Source: Blastopirellula sp. J2-11 | GTDB lineage: Bacteria > Planctomycetota > Planctomycetia > Pirellulales > Pirellulaceae | DNA: 64,000 nucleotides | Assembly (NCBI RefSeq): GCF_024584705.1 | Contig: NZ_CP097384.1 | Coordinates: 5,394,001-5,458,000, forward strand | Direction of reading: 5' to 3' | Shown: positions 43,667 through 53,119 of the stretch, one piece after another | How positions within the stretch are numbered: the stretch's first letter is position 1 | Layout: every line of letters begins with the position of its first letter | Position numbers and translations under genes: made by a program | The notes under the pieces: generated by a model | The model's database searches: none | The model's input: only the letters and a program-made list of their open reading frames with translations | What the model was told of the DNA's origin: nothing

Positions 43667-46600
43667 ATGTGGAACAAAACAAAGCGAATCGCAATCAGCA
43701 TCGCCGTCGTCGTCGGCACATACTTTCTCTACACGGTGCTGGTCGTACCCTGGATTGAGCCGAATCTTCGCCGCCGCGCTGGCGACGATCAGACGTATCT
43801 CACGCCCGATATCGTCGGGCAGCAAAAAGAGTTTCTCGCGAAACTGTTTCCGCCCGGTTCTTGGCAGCTTGGTCGAACCAAGGTTCTGGAAAGCAATCGC
43901 ATCATGCTTTTGATGCGTGACTTTAAAGAGTTGGAATCCAATCGGCTGAAACTCGAACCGGTGACGATTCTGGTCTTTGCGACCGATGATCGCCAACAGC
44001 GATTGAATGAACCTCCGCTGATCTTGGAAGGTAAAGAAGCGGTCCTGCACTTTAGCGAGTTGAACTTGTCGTTTGGCAAGATCGGTCAGCTAGATGGCGG
44101 TCGCTTGGACGGCGAGGTAACGATCCGCCGCGAGCCCTCTTCCCCGAAAGCAATGAACGGGGTTGCGATCAAAACGCGCGACGTCGATTTGCATCCCGGC
44201 TGGATCGAAACGAAAGCGCCGATTCAATTTCGCTACGGCGGCAGTTCCGGCAGCGGCCGACACTTGATCGCCAAGCTGGACGAATCGGAAAAGAAGCCTG
44301 GGCAAAGCACTTCGGCCATCGGCGGCTTGCAGTCGCTGCAACTCAACCACGTGGATCGCATCCAGATCGCCCTGCAAAACGGTTTGAGCGACTCGATCGG
44401 CGCCGGTCCTAATGCCGGCAACGAAAGTTCGGCGCCGCTAGAGATCACCTGCAACGGCCCTTTTTTGTTTGACGCCGCGCTAAAGATCGCCAGCTTTCGA
44501 GAGCGCGTCGTCGTTACTCGTCCGACTGCGGCGACTACGCCTGACCAGCTGCGCGGCGATTTGATCGAGATCTACTTCACCGAAGAGGATCAGGTCGCCA
44601 AAGCAAAGCCGGCGACAGACGATTCGCAATCCACGAGCAAGCTGAAAGTTCAACGACTAGTTGCTGTCGGTGCGCCGGCCACATTGCAGGCCCCCAGCGC
44701 CGGCGCTAGAGCGTCGGCCAAGCAGTTTATCTATGACGTCGTACGACGACGCATCGAAGCCAGCGGCGATCAGAATACCGAACTCGCCAAAGACCAGTGG
44801 GTCGTACGTTCCCCCAATGTTCAATACGAAATGGCCGAAAACAGCCGTGAACTGGGGCGACTGTGGGCGGCCGGTCCCGGCACGTTTAGCGGCCAGTTGG
44901 GCAAAGACAGCAAGTCTGGTGACGCCGTCATGGTCAGCTGGCGCGACCAGCTGCGCGTCGAACCCAACGAGTCAGGCGAGCACGTCATGACCTTGGCTGG
45001 CGACGTATCCGCCGGAGTCGAAGGTCGCGGACAAATCCAAGCCGACAACCTCTACATCTGGATTCGTTCTCTCGGAATTCCCGGCAAACGTGACAAACAG
45101 TTGCTCGCCGATCGCATGCACGCCAGCGGCCAAGTCAACATTCGCTCGCCGCAACTCAACGGCAAAACAAAAGAACTGAAAGCCTGGTTCCAGTATCCAG
45201 AACTCAACGCAGCGCTCTCGCTCGATCAGCCAGACGCACAAACGATGGCGATCGTACGAGGAGAACCGAACACGTCGATCCCCGCCCAGTCTGGCGTTCA
45301 AGTCTCGCTGCAACGAACCGCACAACCATCCCCTTTAAAACCAATCGCGAACGGCGGACAAGTCGAGCCGACCCAACCGCCGACGACCAAGTTTGATATG
45401 ACCGGCGACCTAATTCAGCTGGTCTTCATGCGTATGGCCGAAAAAATGTTGGTCGAAAACGCAACTATCTCAGGCCATGTCGAAGTGAAAGAAACGCTTT
45501 CGGCCGAACCGAACAAGCCGCCGCTGGTCGTGACCGGCGATGTCATTCAGATCGAACATGCCTCGTCGCCCAACGCTTATGCGCATGTCGTCGGCGCGCC
45601 CGGCATGATTTCTGGTCGCGGCATCCAGCTCTTCAGCAATCACCTGCAAATGGATCAGGCCCGCAATCGGGTCTTCTCCCAAGGTCCCGGCGAATTGCTG
45701 TTGCCGATGGATCGCGATTTTGAAGGTCGAAAACTGGCGCTGCCCGAGATTTACACCATCACCTGGCAGGGAAGTTTGGAGGTAATCGGAGATCGAATCA
45801 TCTTCGATCGCAACGTGGCCGTTCGCGGGCGCCCGATGCAATTCCAAAAAGGACGGCTCGGCATGGTGACCGAACAGCGCCAGCTTAACACCGGTCGCTT
45901 GGAAGTCGTGCTGGATCAACAAATCGACTTCCGCCAACTGGGGCCAAGCCGCAATCCCAACGTCCGCCGCATTGAATGTAAGCAAGGGTTCAACGCCTAC
46001 AATCCAACCGTGCAGCAAGGGAAGCTGCTGAGCTTGGATGAGATGAAAGCCGACAACCTCAGCATCGACCATCAAACCGGAGATATTTTGGTCAGCGGCG
46101 CTGGCTCGGCTCGCAGCACGCGAATTGGTTTTGTCGGCTTTGAAACGAAACTGCAACCAAACGGCGCCCCTGCCCCGTCGAAAGATCAGCTGACTTTTGT
46201 CGAAGTCAACTTCCGCCAGGGGGTGATGGGCAACATCTATCGACGCCAAATTGCTTTCCGCGATGTGCACCCGGCGATCTATGGACCGGTGAACAATTGG
46301 GGCGATTCGATCGCCGCCAACGCGCTGCAAGGAATGCGCGAAACCGATGTCGAACTGACTTGCGAAGAACTGACCATCGCGCAGATCAAGTCCCCAGGCG
46401 GAGCCGCGGAGTCGGTCGAACTGATGGCGGTTGGCAATGCGAATATTCGCGGCCGTCTCTACTCGGCGACCGGCGAACGATTTACCTATTCCAACTCCAA
46501 AGAGATGATCGTTCTCCACGGCAGCGGAAGGTCGGCGGCACAGCTTTCATATCAACAGCAATTGGGCGCACCGCGTCAAACGGCTTCGGCCGGGACGATT

Positions 46601-46675
46601 CATTTCTGGCCCAAGGAACATCGCTTTGAGGCCAGCAACGGGCGATCGATCGAAGTCTCTAACCTGCCTAACTAA
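43667..46675 (+). CDS. Giant membrane-anchored protein in the kds operon, possible LptC/LptA-like
   Basis: 1002 residues with one N-terminal membrane helix (RIAISIAVVVGTYFLYTVLVV, about 7-27) and a large exported beta-rich remainder. In E. coli kdsD-kdsC are followed by lptC and lptA, whose products have one anchor or signal and a beta-jellyroll that carries LPS. Here the anchor of LptC and repeats of the LptA type may be joined: QRLVAVGAPATLQAPSAGARASAKQFIYDVVRRRIEASGD, ADNLYIWIRSLGIPGKRDKQLLADRMHASGQVNIRSPQLN, MTGDLIQLVFMRMAEKMLVENATISGHVEVKE. These repeat an OstA-like theme of a transform term, then a layer term. The evidence is gene order plus this pattern; not a strict match. Starts 81 nt after kdsC. 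Confidence 0.55.
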   Translation: MWNKTKRIAISIAVVVGTYFLYTVLVVPWIEPNLRRRAGDDQTYLTPDIVGQQKEFLAKLFPPGSWQLGRTKVLESNRIMLLMRDFKELESNRLKLEPVTILVFATDDRQQRLNEPPLILEGKEAVLHFSELNLSFGKIGQLDGGRLDGEVTIRREPSSPKAMNGVAIKTRDVDLHPGWIETKAPIQFRYGGSSGSGRHLIAKLDESEKKPGQSTSAIGGLQSLQLNHVDRIQIALQNGLSDSIGAGPNAGNESSAPLEITCNGPFLFDAALKIASFRERVVVTRPTAATTPDQLRGDLIEIYFTEEDQVAKAKPATDDSQSTSKLKVQRLVAVGAPATLQAPSAGARASAKQFIYDVVRRRIEASGDQNTELAKDQWVVRSPNVQYEMAENSRELGRLWAAGPGTFSGQLGKDSKSGDAVMVSWRDQLRVEPNESGEHVMTLAGDVSAGVEGRGQIQADNLYIWIRSLGIPGKRDKQLLADRMHASGQVNIRSPQLNGKTKELKAWFQYPELNAALSLDQPDAQTMAIVRGEPNTSIPAQSGVQVSLQRTAQPSPLKPIANGGQVEPTQPPTTKFDMTGDLIQLVFMRMAEKMLVENATISGHVEVKETLSAEPNKPPLVVTGDVIQIEHASSPNAYAHVVGAPGMISGRGIQLFSNHLQMDQARNRVFSQGPGELLLPMDRDFEGRKLALPEIYTITWQGSLEVIGDRIIFDRNVAVRGRPMQFQKGRLGMVTEQRQLNTGRLEVVLDQQIDFRQLGPSRNPNVRRIECKQGFNAYNPTVQQGKLLSLDEMKADNLSIDHQTGDILVSGAGSARSTRIGFVGFETKLQPNGAPAPSKDQLTFVEVNFRQGVMGNIYRRQIAFRDVHPAIYGPVNNWGDSIAANALQGMRETDVELTCEELTIAQIKSPGGAAESVELMAVGNANIRGRLYSATGERFTYSNSKEMIVLHGSGRSAAQLSYQQQLGAPRQTASAGTIHFWPKEHRFEASNGRSIEVSNLPN

Positions 46676-46863
46676 AGCAGATTGAATTTCGCCTCAGCGA
46701 CTTCGGTTCAAAATCGACGTTATTTCCGCCGTGTTCGTGAAATTTCAACGATTCCGAGTGGATCGTGCGGCAATTCACTTTCGCCACGGTCGTTGCATGC
46801 CCATAACAGGAATCACTACTTTTACTTCTATTCCATCCAAATCCCCCCTGGGAGCCGAAGCCG

Positions 46864-47277
46864 ATGACTCAAACGGAACCAAGTCCCGATCACGTCAATG
46901 ATTCGCCTGTAACCGGTGCGCCCCAGAGTCGCAGCTGGTTTGGATTCACTTGCAAAATTGTCCTTTACTCCTTCTTTACTCTCTGTGCAGGCACGCTGTT
47001 CGCCGCACAGTATGTTCCAGAAGTCGCCAACGCGTTGTCGTTTCTGTTGCCCGAAGAACCGGCCCACAGTTGCTCGTTTGGGCAAAAATCGAGTTGCCAA
47101 CAAAGCGCCAGCACCGGCCCGGTTGAGTACGCTTCGTGCTGCAGCGAAGCTTCGATCTGCCCTAAGTCGGACGTTTGCCCCGGCGAGATGACGCTTGCCG
47201 AAGTCGCTCCGTCCCCTTCGTCTGACGGCCAATTAGTAGCGGTGGAAATTCCGCCAATTCCTCCGGTCGTGGACTAG
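46864..47277 (+). CDS. Small Cys-rich membrane protein, unknown
   Basis: 137 residues. One membrane helix (IVLYSFFTLCAGTLFAAQYVPEVANAL, about 33-55) separates a short N-terminal tail from a C-terminal region with about eight cysteines in spaced pairs (HSCSFGQKSSCQQ, ASCCSEASICPKSDVCPGE). These could bind metal or form disulfides outside the cell. Proline-rich end. No family recognised. It is terminated by a strong hairpin. Confidence 0.6.
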   Translation: MTQTEPSPDHVNDSPVTGAPQSRSWFGFTCKIVLYSFFTLCAGTLFAAQYVPEVANALSFLLPEEPAHSCSFGQKSSCQQSASTGPVEYASCCSEASICPKSDVCPGEMTLAEVAPSPSSDGQLVAVEIPPIPPVVD

Positions 47278-47299
47278 TTGTTCGCCTGATTCGCTCGCT

Positions 47300-47343
47300 A
47301 ACGCAAAAGAGACGCTCCCCAACGGAAGCGTCTCTTTTGCGTT
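47300..47343. terminator. Strong bidirectional-type terminator
   Basis: Perfect 17-bp stem: 47300-47316 pairs with 47327-47343, loop 10 nt. The stem has an A-rich 5' side and T-rich 3' side, so either strand gives T4 near the stem end. It follows the stop at 47277 by 22 nt. Confidence 0.88.
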
Positions 47344-47425
47344 ATTGCAACAATCTGTGCCGATTCGCTGGTCAATAATTCTCGCCAGAACGAAAAGGGC
47401 AAATTACCATTTTTTCAGAAAATGA

Positions 47426-47452
47426 TTGAAGCCTCGCCCCCGATTGTATAAA
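47426..47452 (+). promoter_or_regulatory. Possible promoter of the GntR-PSCyt1 operon
   Basis: TTGAAG (47426-47431), 15-nt spacer, TATAAA (47447-47452). The spacer is short, so this is weak. If used, transcription begins after 47455 and supports a translation start at 47516 or nearby. Confidence 0.3.
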
Positions 47453-47515
47453 ATCCAACTTATCGATATCGTCGAAGCTTTGACGATTCCACTTCATCAT
47501 AGCTTGAGATCTCTC

Positions 47516-48253
47516 GTGGCAAGTGCAAACGAAGTCCAACATGGGGCCCGCCGACAAAAACTTGTGGGCGATATCCTGCTTGTCCTCTTTGAAGGGAAGT
47601 TCGCCCCTGGGCAACGTCTGCGACTAGAGCACTTGGCCGAACAGTTTGAAGTCAGCGTCACGCCGGTTCGCGAAGCGCTGGTCGAACTCGCAGGGATCGG
47701 CGTTGTCGAACTCCAGCCCAATCGCGGCGCCGTACTGCGTGCCTTTGGTCCGCGACAGGTCGAAGAAATTTGCCAGGTTCGCCGCATCTTAGAATGCGAA
47801 GCGGTTCGCTCGGTTTGCGGCCGCATTGCGCCGTTTGAGCTGGAATTGCTCGAGTCGCAATTAGCCGAACTCGATACCGCCAAACGAAACAAACGCTGGT
47901 CGCAAAAAACGCGTGAACAAGATTCGCAACTGCATGAGCTGATCGCCGAACGCTGCGGCAGCGAGCGTCTGGCTTACGAAATTGGTCGTTACAAAATCTT
48001 GTTCCGCACGCTGCGTGACGCACGTCATATGCGTCGTTCGGCTCGCGACAACTATGCCGAAATGAACGAAAACGCTGAACATTTGGCGATCGTTCGCGCC
48101 ATGTCGGCCGGCGATCCCGAAAAAGCTTCCGCCGCCATGGCCTATCACATCGAAACCTCGGTCAAGGCCCTGATCGCAGACTTGTTTGATCCCCAAGAAA
48201 TCGCAGCCGATCGTCGCGAAACCTTTCTCACCCGCCAAGCTGTTTCCTCCTAA
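47516..48253 (+). CDS. GntR-family transcriptional regulator (FCD type)
   Basis: 245 residues from GTG 47516. The winged-helix part is RQKLVGDILLVLFEGKFAPGQRLRLEHLAEQFEVSVTPVREALVELAGIGVVELQPNRGAV. The FCD effector domain has RQVEEICQVRRILECEAVRSV, DSQLHELIAERCGSERLAYEIGR and NAEHLAIVRAMSAGDPEKASAAMAYHIETS; the conserved acid and His residues of the ligand site are visible. The start is uncertain: TTG 47426 overlaps the possible promoter. Next gene starts 14 nt on, so this regulator probably controls its own operon. Confidence 0.85.
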   Translation: MASANEVQHGARRQKLVGDILLVLFEGKFAPGQRLRLEHLAEQFEVSVTPVREALVELAGIGVVELQPNRGAVLRAFGPRQVEEICQVRRILECEAVRSVCGRIAPFELELLESQLAELDTAKRNKRWSQKTREQDSQLHELIAERCGSERLAYEIGRYKILFRTLRDARHMRRSARDNYAEMNENAEHLAIVRAMSAGDPEKASAAMAYHIETSVKALIADLFDPQEIAADRRETFLTRQAVSS

Positions 48254-48267
48254 CGAGCGAATCGCCC

Positions 48268-51144
48268 GTGAAATCCCGCCTCATTTTCTTCACGACGCTT
48301 GCCACCATCTCCCTCAGTCTCACTCTCCTTAACGCAGCCGAAAAAGCGACTCCGGTCGACTTTGAACAGGAGGTAGCGCCGTTGCTAGCGCAGCGATGCG
48401 TCTCCTGTCATTCGCCGAATATCAAGAAGGGAGAGCTTTCGCTGGCTGGCCCCGAAGATCTGCTGGCCAATGGGTTTGTCGTTCCCGGAGATCCCGCCGG
48501 CAGCTACCTGCTGGAGGTTGTTTCCGCCGCAGGCGATGACCGCCCTGCCATGCCCAAGCTGGGCGACGCGCTGACAGAGTCTGAAGTAACGCTGCTCAGT
48601 CGCTGGATCGAACAAGGCGCCGCCTGGCCCGACGGATTTGTCATCCGGGAAGCTTCCAAAGCAGATCGTTCTTGGTGGTCGCTACAACCGCTGGCCGATG
48701 TTCATCCGCCGGAAGTCGCCGCAGCGCCCGCTGCTTGGCGTCAAAATCCGATCGATCGCTTCGTCTGGGCCAAGTTGTCGGCCGAGAATCTGAAACCAAA
48801 CGCCCCCGCCGATCGCCGCACTTTGATTCGTCGTGCAACGTTTGACCTGACCGGCTTGCCTCCCACGGCGGAAGAGATCGACGCGTTTGTCGCCGACGAT
48901 TCCCCCACAGCCTATCCGCAATTGATTGATCGCCTGCTCGCTTCGCCACGTTACGGAGAGCGTTGGGGCCGTCACTGGCTGGACGTGATTCGCTTTGGTG
49001 AGAGCCGCGGTTTCGAGCGGAATCAGATCATTACCAATCTCTGGCCATTCCGTGACTACGTGATTCGCTCGATCAACGAAGACAAACCGTTTGATCAGTT
49101 CATTCGTGAGCATTTGGCTGGCGATGTGATCGCGCCGAACACGCCGCAGGTCGAAGTTGGCTCGGCATTTCTCGTTGCGGGTCCCTACGATGACGTCGGC
49201 AACCAAGATCCGGTGCAAGCGGCCCAGATTCGGGCGAACACGATCGATGAAATTATTCGCTCTTCCAGCGAAGCGTTTCTGGGGCTGACGGTTGGTTGCG
49301 CTCGCTGTCACGATCACAAATTCGACGTGATCTCGCAGCGCGACTATTACTCGATGTATGCGACGTTCGCCGGCGTTAAACATGGCGAACGCACCGTTGC
49401 GACCGCAGAACAACGCCAAGAAAGGGATCGCCAACTAGGCGACCTGAAAAAACAACAAGCCGATCTCACAAGCCAGCGCGATGAGATCAAGAATCTCGCC
49501 ATCGCTCGCGGCGAAACCAAAAAAGAGCATTACGCGCAGCTCTGGTCTCGCCCGGCGATCTCACGCCAATCGACCGAGGAGAAGTTTGCCCCGGTGCAGG
49601 CCAAGATGGTGCGACTAGAAGTGGAAGGACAAGAACGCAACCCAAATTCCAAGAGCGGATACGGGATTGACGAGTTTGAAATCTGGACCGCCGGTGAAAA
49701 CTCACAAAACATTGCGTTATCGTCGGCAGGCGCTACGGCGGACGGCGACTCACGCCGCGCCGGTGACTTCGACGGCGCTTACGACGCCGCGTTGACCATC
49801 GATGGAAAATTTGGCTCGCGTTGGCTCGCGTCAGGCCCGCAATTGACCATCACCTTGGCCGAACCGCAAACGGTGAATCGAATCCTCTTTTCGAGCGATC
49901 GCCCAGGCGCCGCCGGCAGCAATGGAGTCGCCAACTTTGTCAGCGAGTACCGGATTCTCGTTTCGGTCGATGGTGAAAACTGGACCGAAGTCGCCAACTC
50001 GCATGATCGCCAACCGGTCAACGACGCGCATCGTCGCAAACGCTTACTAGCGGCCGAACTGACCGACGAAGATCGCGCCCGCAGTCAAGAACTTGAAACG
50101 CAACTGGCCGCAGTGAATAAAACGATCAGCCAGATTCCGCCGCTGCCGGTCTGGTGGGTCGGCAATCACAGCGCCGCTCCTGGGCCGTTCCATCTCTTCA
50201 TCGGCGGCAGTCCTCAACGTCCCGCGGACGAAGTGACCGCGTGCAGTCTCTCGGGACTGGCCGACTCGGCGCCCAAGTACGAACTTCCCCAGGACGCCGC
50301 TGAATCGGAACGCCGACTGCAGTTGGCCAATTGGATCGTCGATCCGCAAAATCCCTTACCGCAGCGCGTGTTGGCCAATCGCATTTGGCAGCATCATTTT
50401 GGGACCGGCATCGTCAATACGCCCAACGATTTTGGCTACATGGGAGGGCGACCTTCGCACCCGGAACTGCTGGAATGGCTCGCCGCTGAATTGGTCAAAA
50501 ATGATTGGCGTTTAAAACCGCTCCATCGCCAGATCATGCTCTCGCAAGCCTATCAGCAATCGAGCGAGCATCGCGCCGCAGCAAGCCTGGTGGATGGAGA
50601 CTCGCGGCTACTATGGCGATTTCCCCCGCGGCGACTATCGGCCGAAGAAGTTCGTGACGTGATCCTGCAGATCTCCGGCAAGCTTAATCTCGACATGGGC
50701 GGTCCCGGTTTCCGGCTCTACCAATACCTGCAAGACAACGTCGCGACCTACGTGCCGCTAGACGAACATGACGCGTCGACCTATCGCCGCGCGGTTTATC
50801 ATCACAACGCCAGAGCGGCTCGTATCGATCTGATGACCGAATTCGACAGTCCCGACTGCGCCTTCTCGGCGCCGCGCCGCGACGAAACGACGACGCCTCT
50901 CCAAGCGCTTACGATGTTAAACCATGACTTTACGCTTGACATGGCGCAATTTCTGGCGGAACGCCTGCAGGCCGAAGCCGGCGACGATCCACAAAAGCAG
51001 GTCGAGCGCGCCTATCAACTTTGCTACGGGCGCAGTCCCACCGAATCCGAGACCAAGTCCTGCGTCGCACTAGCGACAGAACATGACCTACCAGCGCTCT
51101 GCCGCGTGCTGCTGAATACCAGCGAACTGATCTATCTTCACTAA
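48268..51144 (+). CDS. PSCyt1-DUF1549-DUF1553 protein with discoidin-like insertion
   Basis: 958 residues from GTG 48268. After a signal peptide (LIFFTTLATISLSLTLLNA) comes a planctomycete cytochrome C domain with CVSCH (Cys44, Cys47, His48). Then DUF1549 (IDRFVWAKLSAENLKPNAPADRRTLIRRATFDLTGLPPTAEE ... RYGERWGRHWLDVIRFGESRGFERN) and, at the end, DUF1553 (LANWIVDPQNPLPQRVLANRIWQHHFGTGIVNTPNDFGYMGG; RFPPRRLSAEEVRDVIL). Between them, about residues 444-577, is an F5/8 type C (discoidin)-like part (KMVRLEVEGQERNP; ALTIDGKFGSRWLASGPQLTITLAEPQTVNRILFSSDRP; YRILVSVDGENWTEVA), a carbohydrate-binding fold. Known families, unknown joint function. Confidence 0.9.
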   Translation: MKSRLIFFTTLATISLSLTLLNAAEKATPVDFEQEVAPLLAQRCVSCHSPNIKKGELSLAGPEDLLANGFVVPGDPAGSYLLEVVSAAGDDRPAMPKLGDALTESEVTLLSRWIEQGAAWPDGFVIREASKADRSWWSLQPLADVHPPEVAAAPAAWRQNPIDRFVWAKLSAENLKPNAPADRRTLIRRATFDLTGLPPTAEEIDAFVADDSPTAYPQLIDRLLASPRYGERWGRHWLDVIRFGESRGFERNQIITNLWPFRDYVIRSINEDKPFDQFIREHLAGDVIAPNTPQVEVGSAFLVAGPYDDVGNQDPVQAAQIRANTIDEIIRSSSEAFLGLTVGCARCHDHKFDVISQRDYYSMYATFAGVKHGERTVATAEQRQERDRQLGDLKKQQADLTSQRDEIKNLAIARGETKKEHYAQLWSRPAISRQSTEEKFAPVQAKMVRLEVEGQERNPNSKSGYGIDEFEIWTAGENSQNIALSSAGATADGDSRRAGDFDGAYDAALTIDGKFGSRWLASGPQLTITLAEPQTVNRILFSSDRPGAAGSNGVANFVSEYRILVSVDGENWTEVANSHDRQPVNDAHRRKRLLAAELTDEDRARSQELETQLAAVNKTISQIPPLPVWWVGNHSAAPGPFHLFIGGSPQRPADEVTACSLSGLADSAPKYELPQDAAESERRLQLANWIVDPQNPLPQRVLANRIWQHHFGTGIVNTPNDFGYMGGRPSHPELLEWLAAELVKNDWRLKPLHRQIMLSQAYQQSSEHRAAASLVDGDSRLLWRFPPRRLSAEEVRDVILQISGKLNLDMGGPGFRLYQYLQDNVATYVPLDEHDASTYRRAVYHHNARAARIDLMTEFDSPDCAFSAPRRDETTTPLQALTMLNHDFTLDMAQFLAERLQAEAGDDPQKQVERAYQLCYGRSPTESETKSCVALATEHDLPALCRVLLNTSELIYLH

Positions 51145-51166
51145 ATTTGCGGAAGCCGAGAGAGCG

Positions 51167-52597
51167 ATGATGAACGCATTTTCTGAACTTTCGCGACGCG
51201 GATTTTTGGGCAATATCCTGACCGGGTTGTCCGGCGTCGGCTTGATCGATCTCCTATCGAAAGGCGCATTGGGCGACGAAGCGAAACCTGCGCAGCAAGC
51301 GCCCCATTTCGCCCCCAAAGCGAAACGAGTGCTGCAGGTCTTTTGCCCCGGCGCCGCGTCGCACATGGACCTGTGGGACTACAAGCCGTCGCTCGAAAAG
51401 ATGGCCGGCAAACCGCTTCCCGGCGAAGAAAACTTTCTTTCGTTTCAAGGGAAGAACGGCAACTTGATGCCTAGCCCTTGGGCGTTCGCCCCGGCTGGCG
51501 AGTGCGGCAAGCCGATCACGACGATGCTGCCGCACATGGCGCAGCACGCAGACGATATCGCGTTTATCCATTCGATGCACAGCAAGACCAACACGCATGG
51601 TCCCGGCTGCGTCTTCATGAACACCGGGCATTCCACCGAAGGTTTCCCCAGCGCCGGCGCCTGGCTCAGCTACGCGCTCGGCAGCGCGAATGAAAACTTG
51701 CCGACCTATGTCGCGATTCCCGATGTTCGCGGCGAGCCGCCGAACGGCAAAGCGAACTGGTCCAACGGATTCTTGCCGGCTCGCCATCAAGCGATCGTCA
51801 TGAGCGATCAACAGCCGATTCGAAATCTAGCGAGGCCCGACCGGATCGCCGAAGCGGAAGACGCCGCCGCCCGAGCGCTGGTCGCGAAACTCAACCGCGA
51901 ATTCGCCGAACAATACTCGGCCGAGTCCGAACTGCAGGCTCGCGTCGCAGCCTACGAATTGGCGGCTCGGATGCAACTTTCAGCGCCGGAAGTCTCAAAT
52001 TTGGCGAGCGAAACGGAAGCGACGCATCAGCGATACGGCACGACCGACGCCAATCCGTTGAAAGCGGCGTATGCGCGCAATTGTTTACTGACGCGGCGCC
52101 TACTGGAGCGCGGAGTTCGCTACGTCAACTTGTATTGTTCGTCGCGTGCTTCCGGCGTAGACGGACTTTTGAACTGGGACGCGCACAAGACGCTCAAGAC
52201 AGATTACGAGCGACATTGTCCCATCTTTGATCAGCCGACCGCGGCGCTATTAGCCGATCTCAAACAGTCAGGCCTCTTGGAAGATACGCTGGTCTTATGG
52301 ACGACCGAGTTCGGCCGGATGCCGACGCATCAGGCCGGCACGACCGGGCGCGATCACAATCCTGACGGGTTCACCTGCTGGATGATGGGCGCCGGCGTCC
52401 AAGGCGGCGTTACCTATGGCGCGACCGACGAATTCGGTCGCCGCGCAGAAGTCAATCCAACCACCGTCTGGGATTTTTACGCGACGGTGCTCCACCTACT
52501 TGGCTTTGATCACGAGAAGCTGACGATCTACCACAACGGACTCGACCGCCGGCTGACAGATGTGCATGGCCACGTGATTCAAGACATTTTGACTTGA
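51167..52597 (+). CDS. DUF1501 family exported protein
   Basis: 476 residues. The N-terminus SRRGFLGNILTGLSGVGLIDLL is a Tat-type signal. Sequence PGAASHMDLWDYKPSLEKMAGKPLP, FIHSMHSKTNTHGPGCVFMNTGHS, TEFGRMPTHQAGTTGRDHNPDGFTCWMMGAGVQGGVTYGATDEFG and DVHGHVIQDILT match DUF1501, a relative of the sulfatase/alkaline phosphatase fold with metal-binding His/Asp. It follows the PSCyt1-DUF1553 gene by 22 nt, the usual partner. Possible role with sulfated or complex glycans; unproven. Confidence 0.9.
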   Translation: MMNAFSELSRRGFLGNILTGLSGVGLIDLLSKGALGDEAKPAQQAPHFAPKAKRVLQVFCPGAASHMDLWDYKPSLEKMAGKPLPGEENFLSFQGKNGNLMPSPWAFAPAGECGKPITTMLPHMAQHADDIAFIHSMHSKTNTHGPGCVFMNTGHSTEGFPSAGAWLSYALGSANENLPTYVAIPDVRGEPPNGKANWSNGFLPARHQAIVMSDQQPIRNLARPDRIAEAEDAAARALVAKLNREFAEQYSAESELQARVAAYELAARMQLSAPEVSNLASETEATHQRYGTTDANPLKAAYARNCLLTRRLLERGVRYVNLYCSSRASGVDGLLNWDAHKTLKTDYERHCPIFDQPTAALLADLKQSGLLEDTLVLWTTEFGRMPTHQAGTTGRDHNPDGFTCWMMGAGVQGGVTYGATDEFGRRAEVNPTTVWDFYATVLHLLGFDHEKLTIYHNGLDRRLTDVHGHVIQDILT

Positions 52598-53119
52598 TGG
52601 TGCGGATCGATCGACGTTCTCAAGCTCCGTGCGGAGAACTGGATGCTCGTCACTAAATGCAGTGCCGATCATCGGAAAGACTAAGTGGACCGCCTATCGG
52701 ACAGGCTGAGATGGCGACTTTGTCTATCCCATATCCGTCAATTGATTTCCCTTTTTCGTCAGCTCAAGCGGATTCGTTTCCGATCTCGTCGAGGATTGGA
52801 AAGCATCGGACGCGATGAAAGATCTCTTTCTCCGCTTATGGCAATTGCGTTCTAAATCATTGCCATACAAACGGTTATACCGCAGCCGCGTTACGCCACA
52901 GCCAGAATAACGGCGAAAATACAACCTTTGCCTTTAAATCAGTAATGGCAAATGCGCTTGTCCGCTATCAGGGCATCGGTCTGCTGGTTTCGTTGCGGGA
53001 TCCGAAATACGCGCATATACTTCCGACGCCAGTGTTCTAGTCGAATTCGCATCATTTCCGAATTTCTTCACTTACTTGTCTCGGCTGGCTTCGGAACAGG
53101 TCTTTTGGAATCAAAACTC
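52598..53119. other. Intergenic region
   Basis: 522 nt between the DUF1501 stop and the sixth DUF1559 gene. A short pairing GTTCTC ... GAGAAC (near 52617-52640) could be a weak terminator of the operon. The rest should contain the DUF1559 promoter. No gene or RNA was recognised; the open frames here lack coding character. Confidence 0.4.

Noticed and set aside
45470-46519. Long open frame opposite the giant kds-operon protein (349 codons, minus strand)
   Set aside because: Antisense of a continuous coding frame with good codon character; His/Asp-rich peptide without any domain.
52724-52924. Short minus-strand frame in the DUF1501-DUF1559 gap
   Set aside because: 66 codons, no ribosome site, basic composition, no motif.
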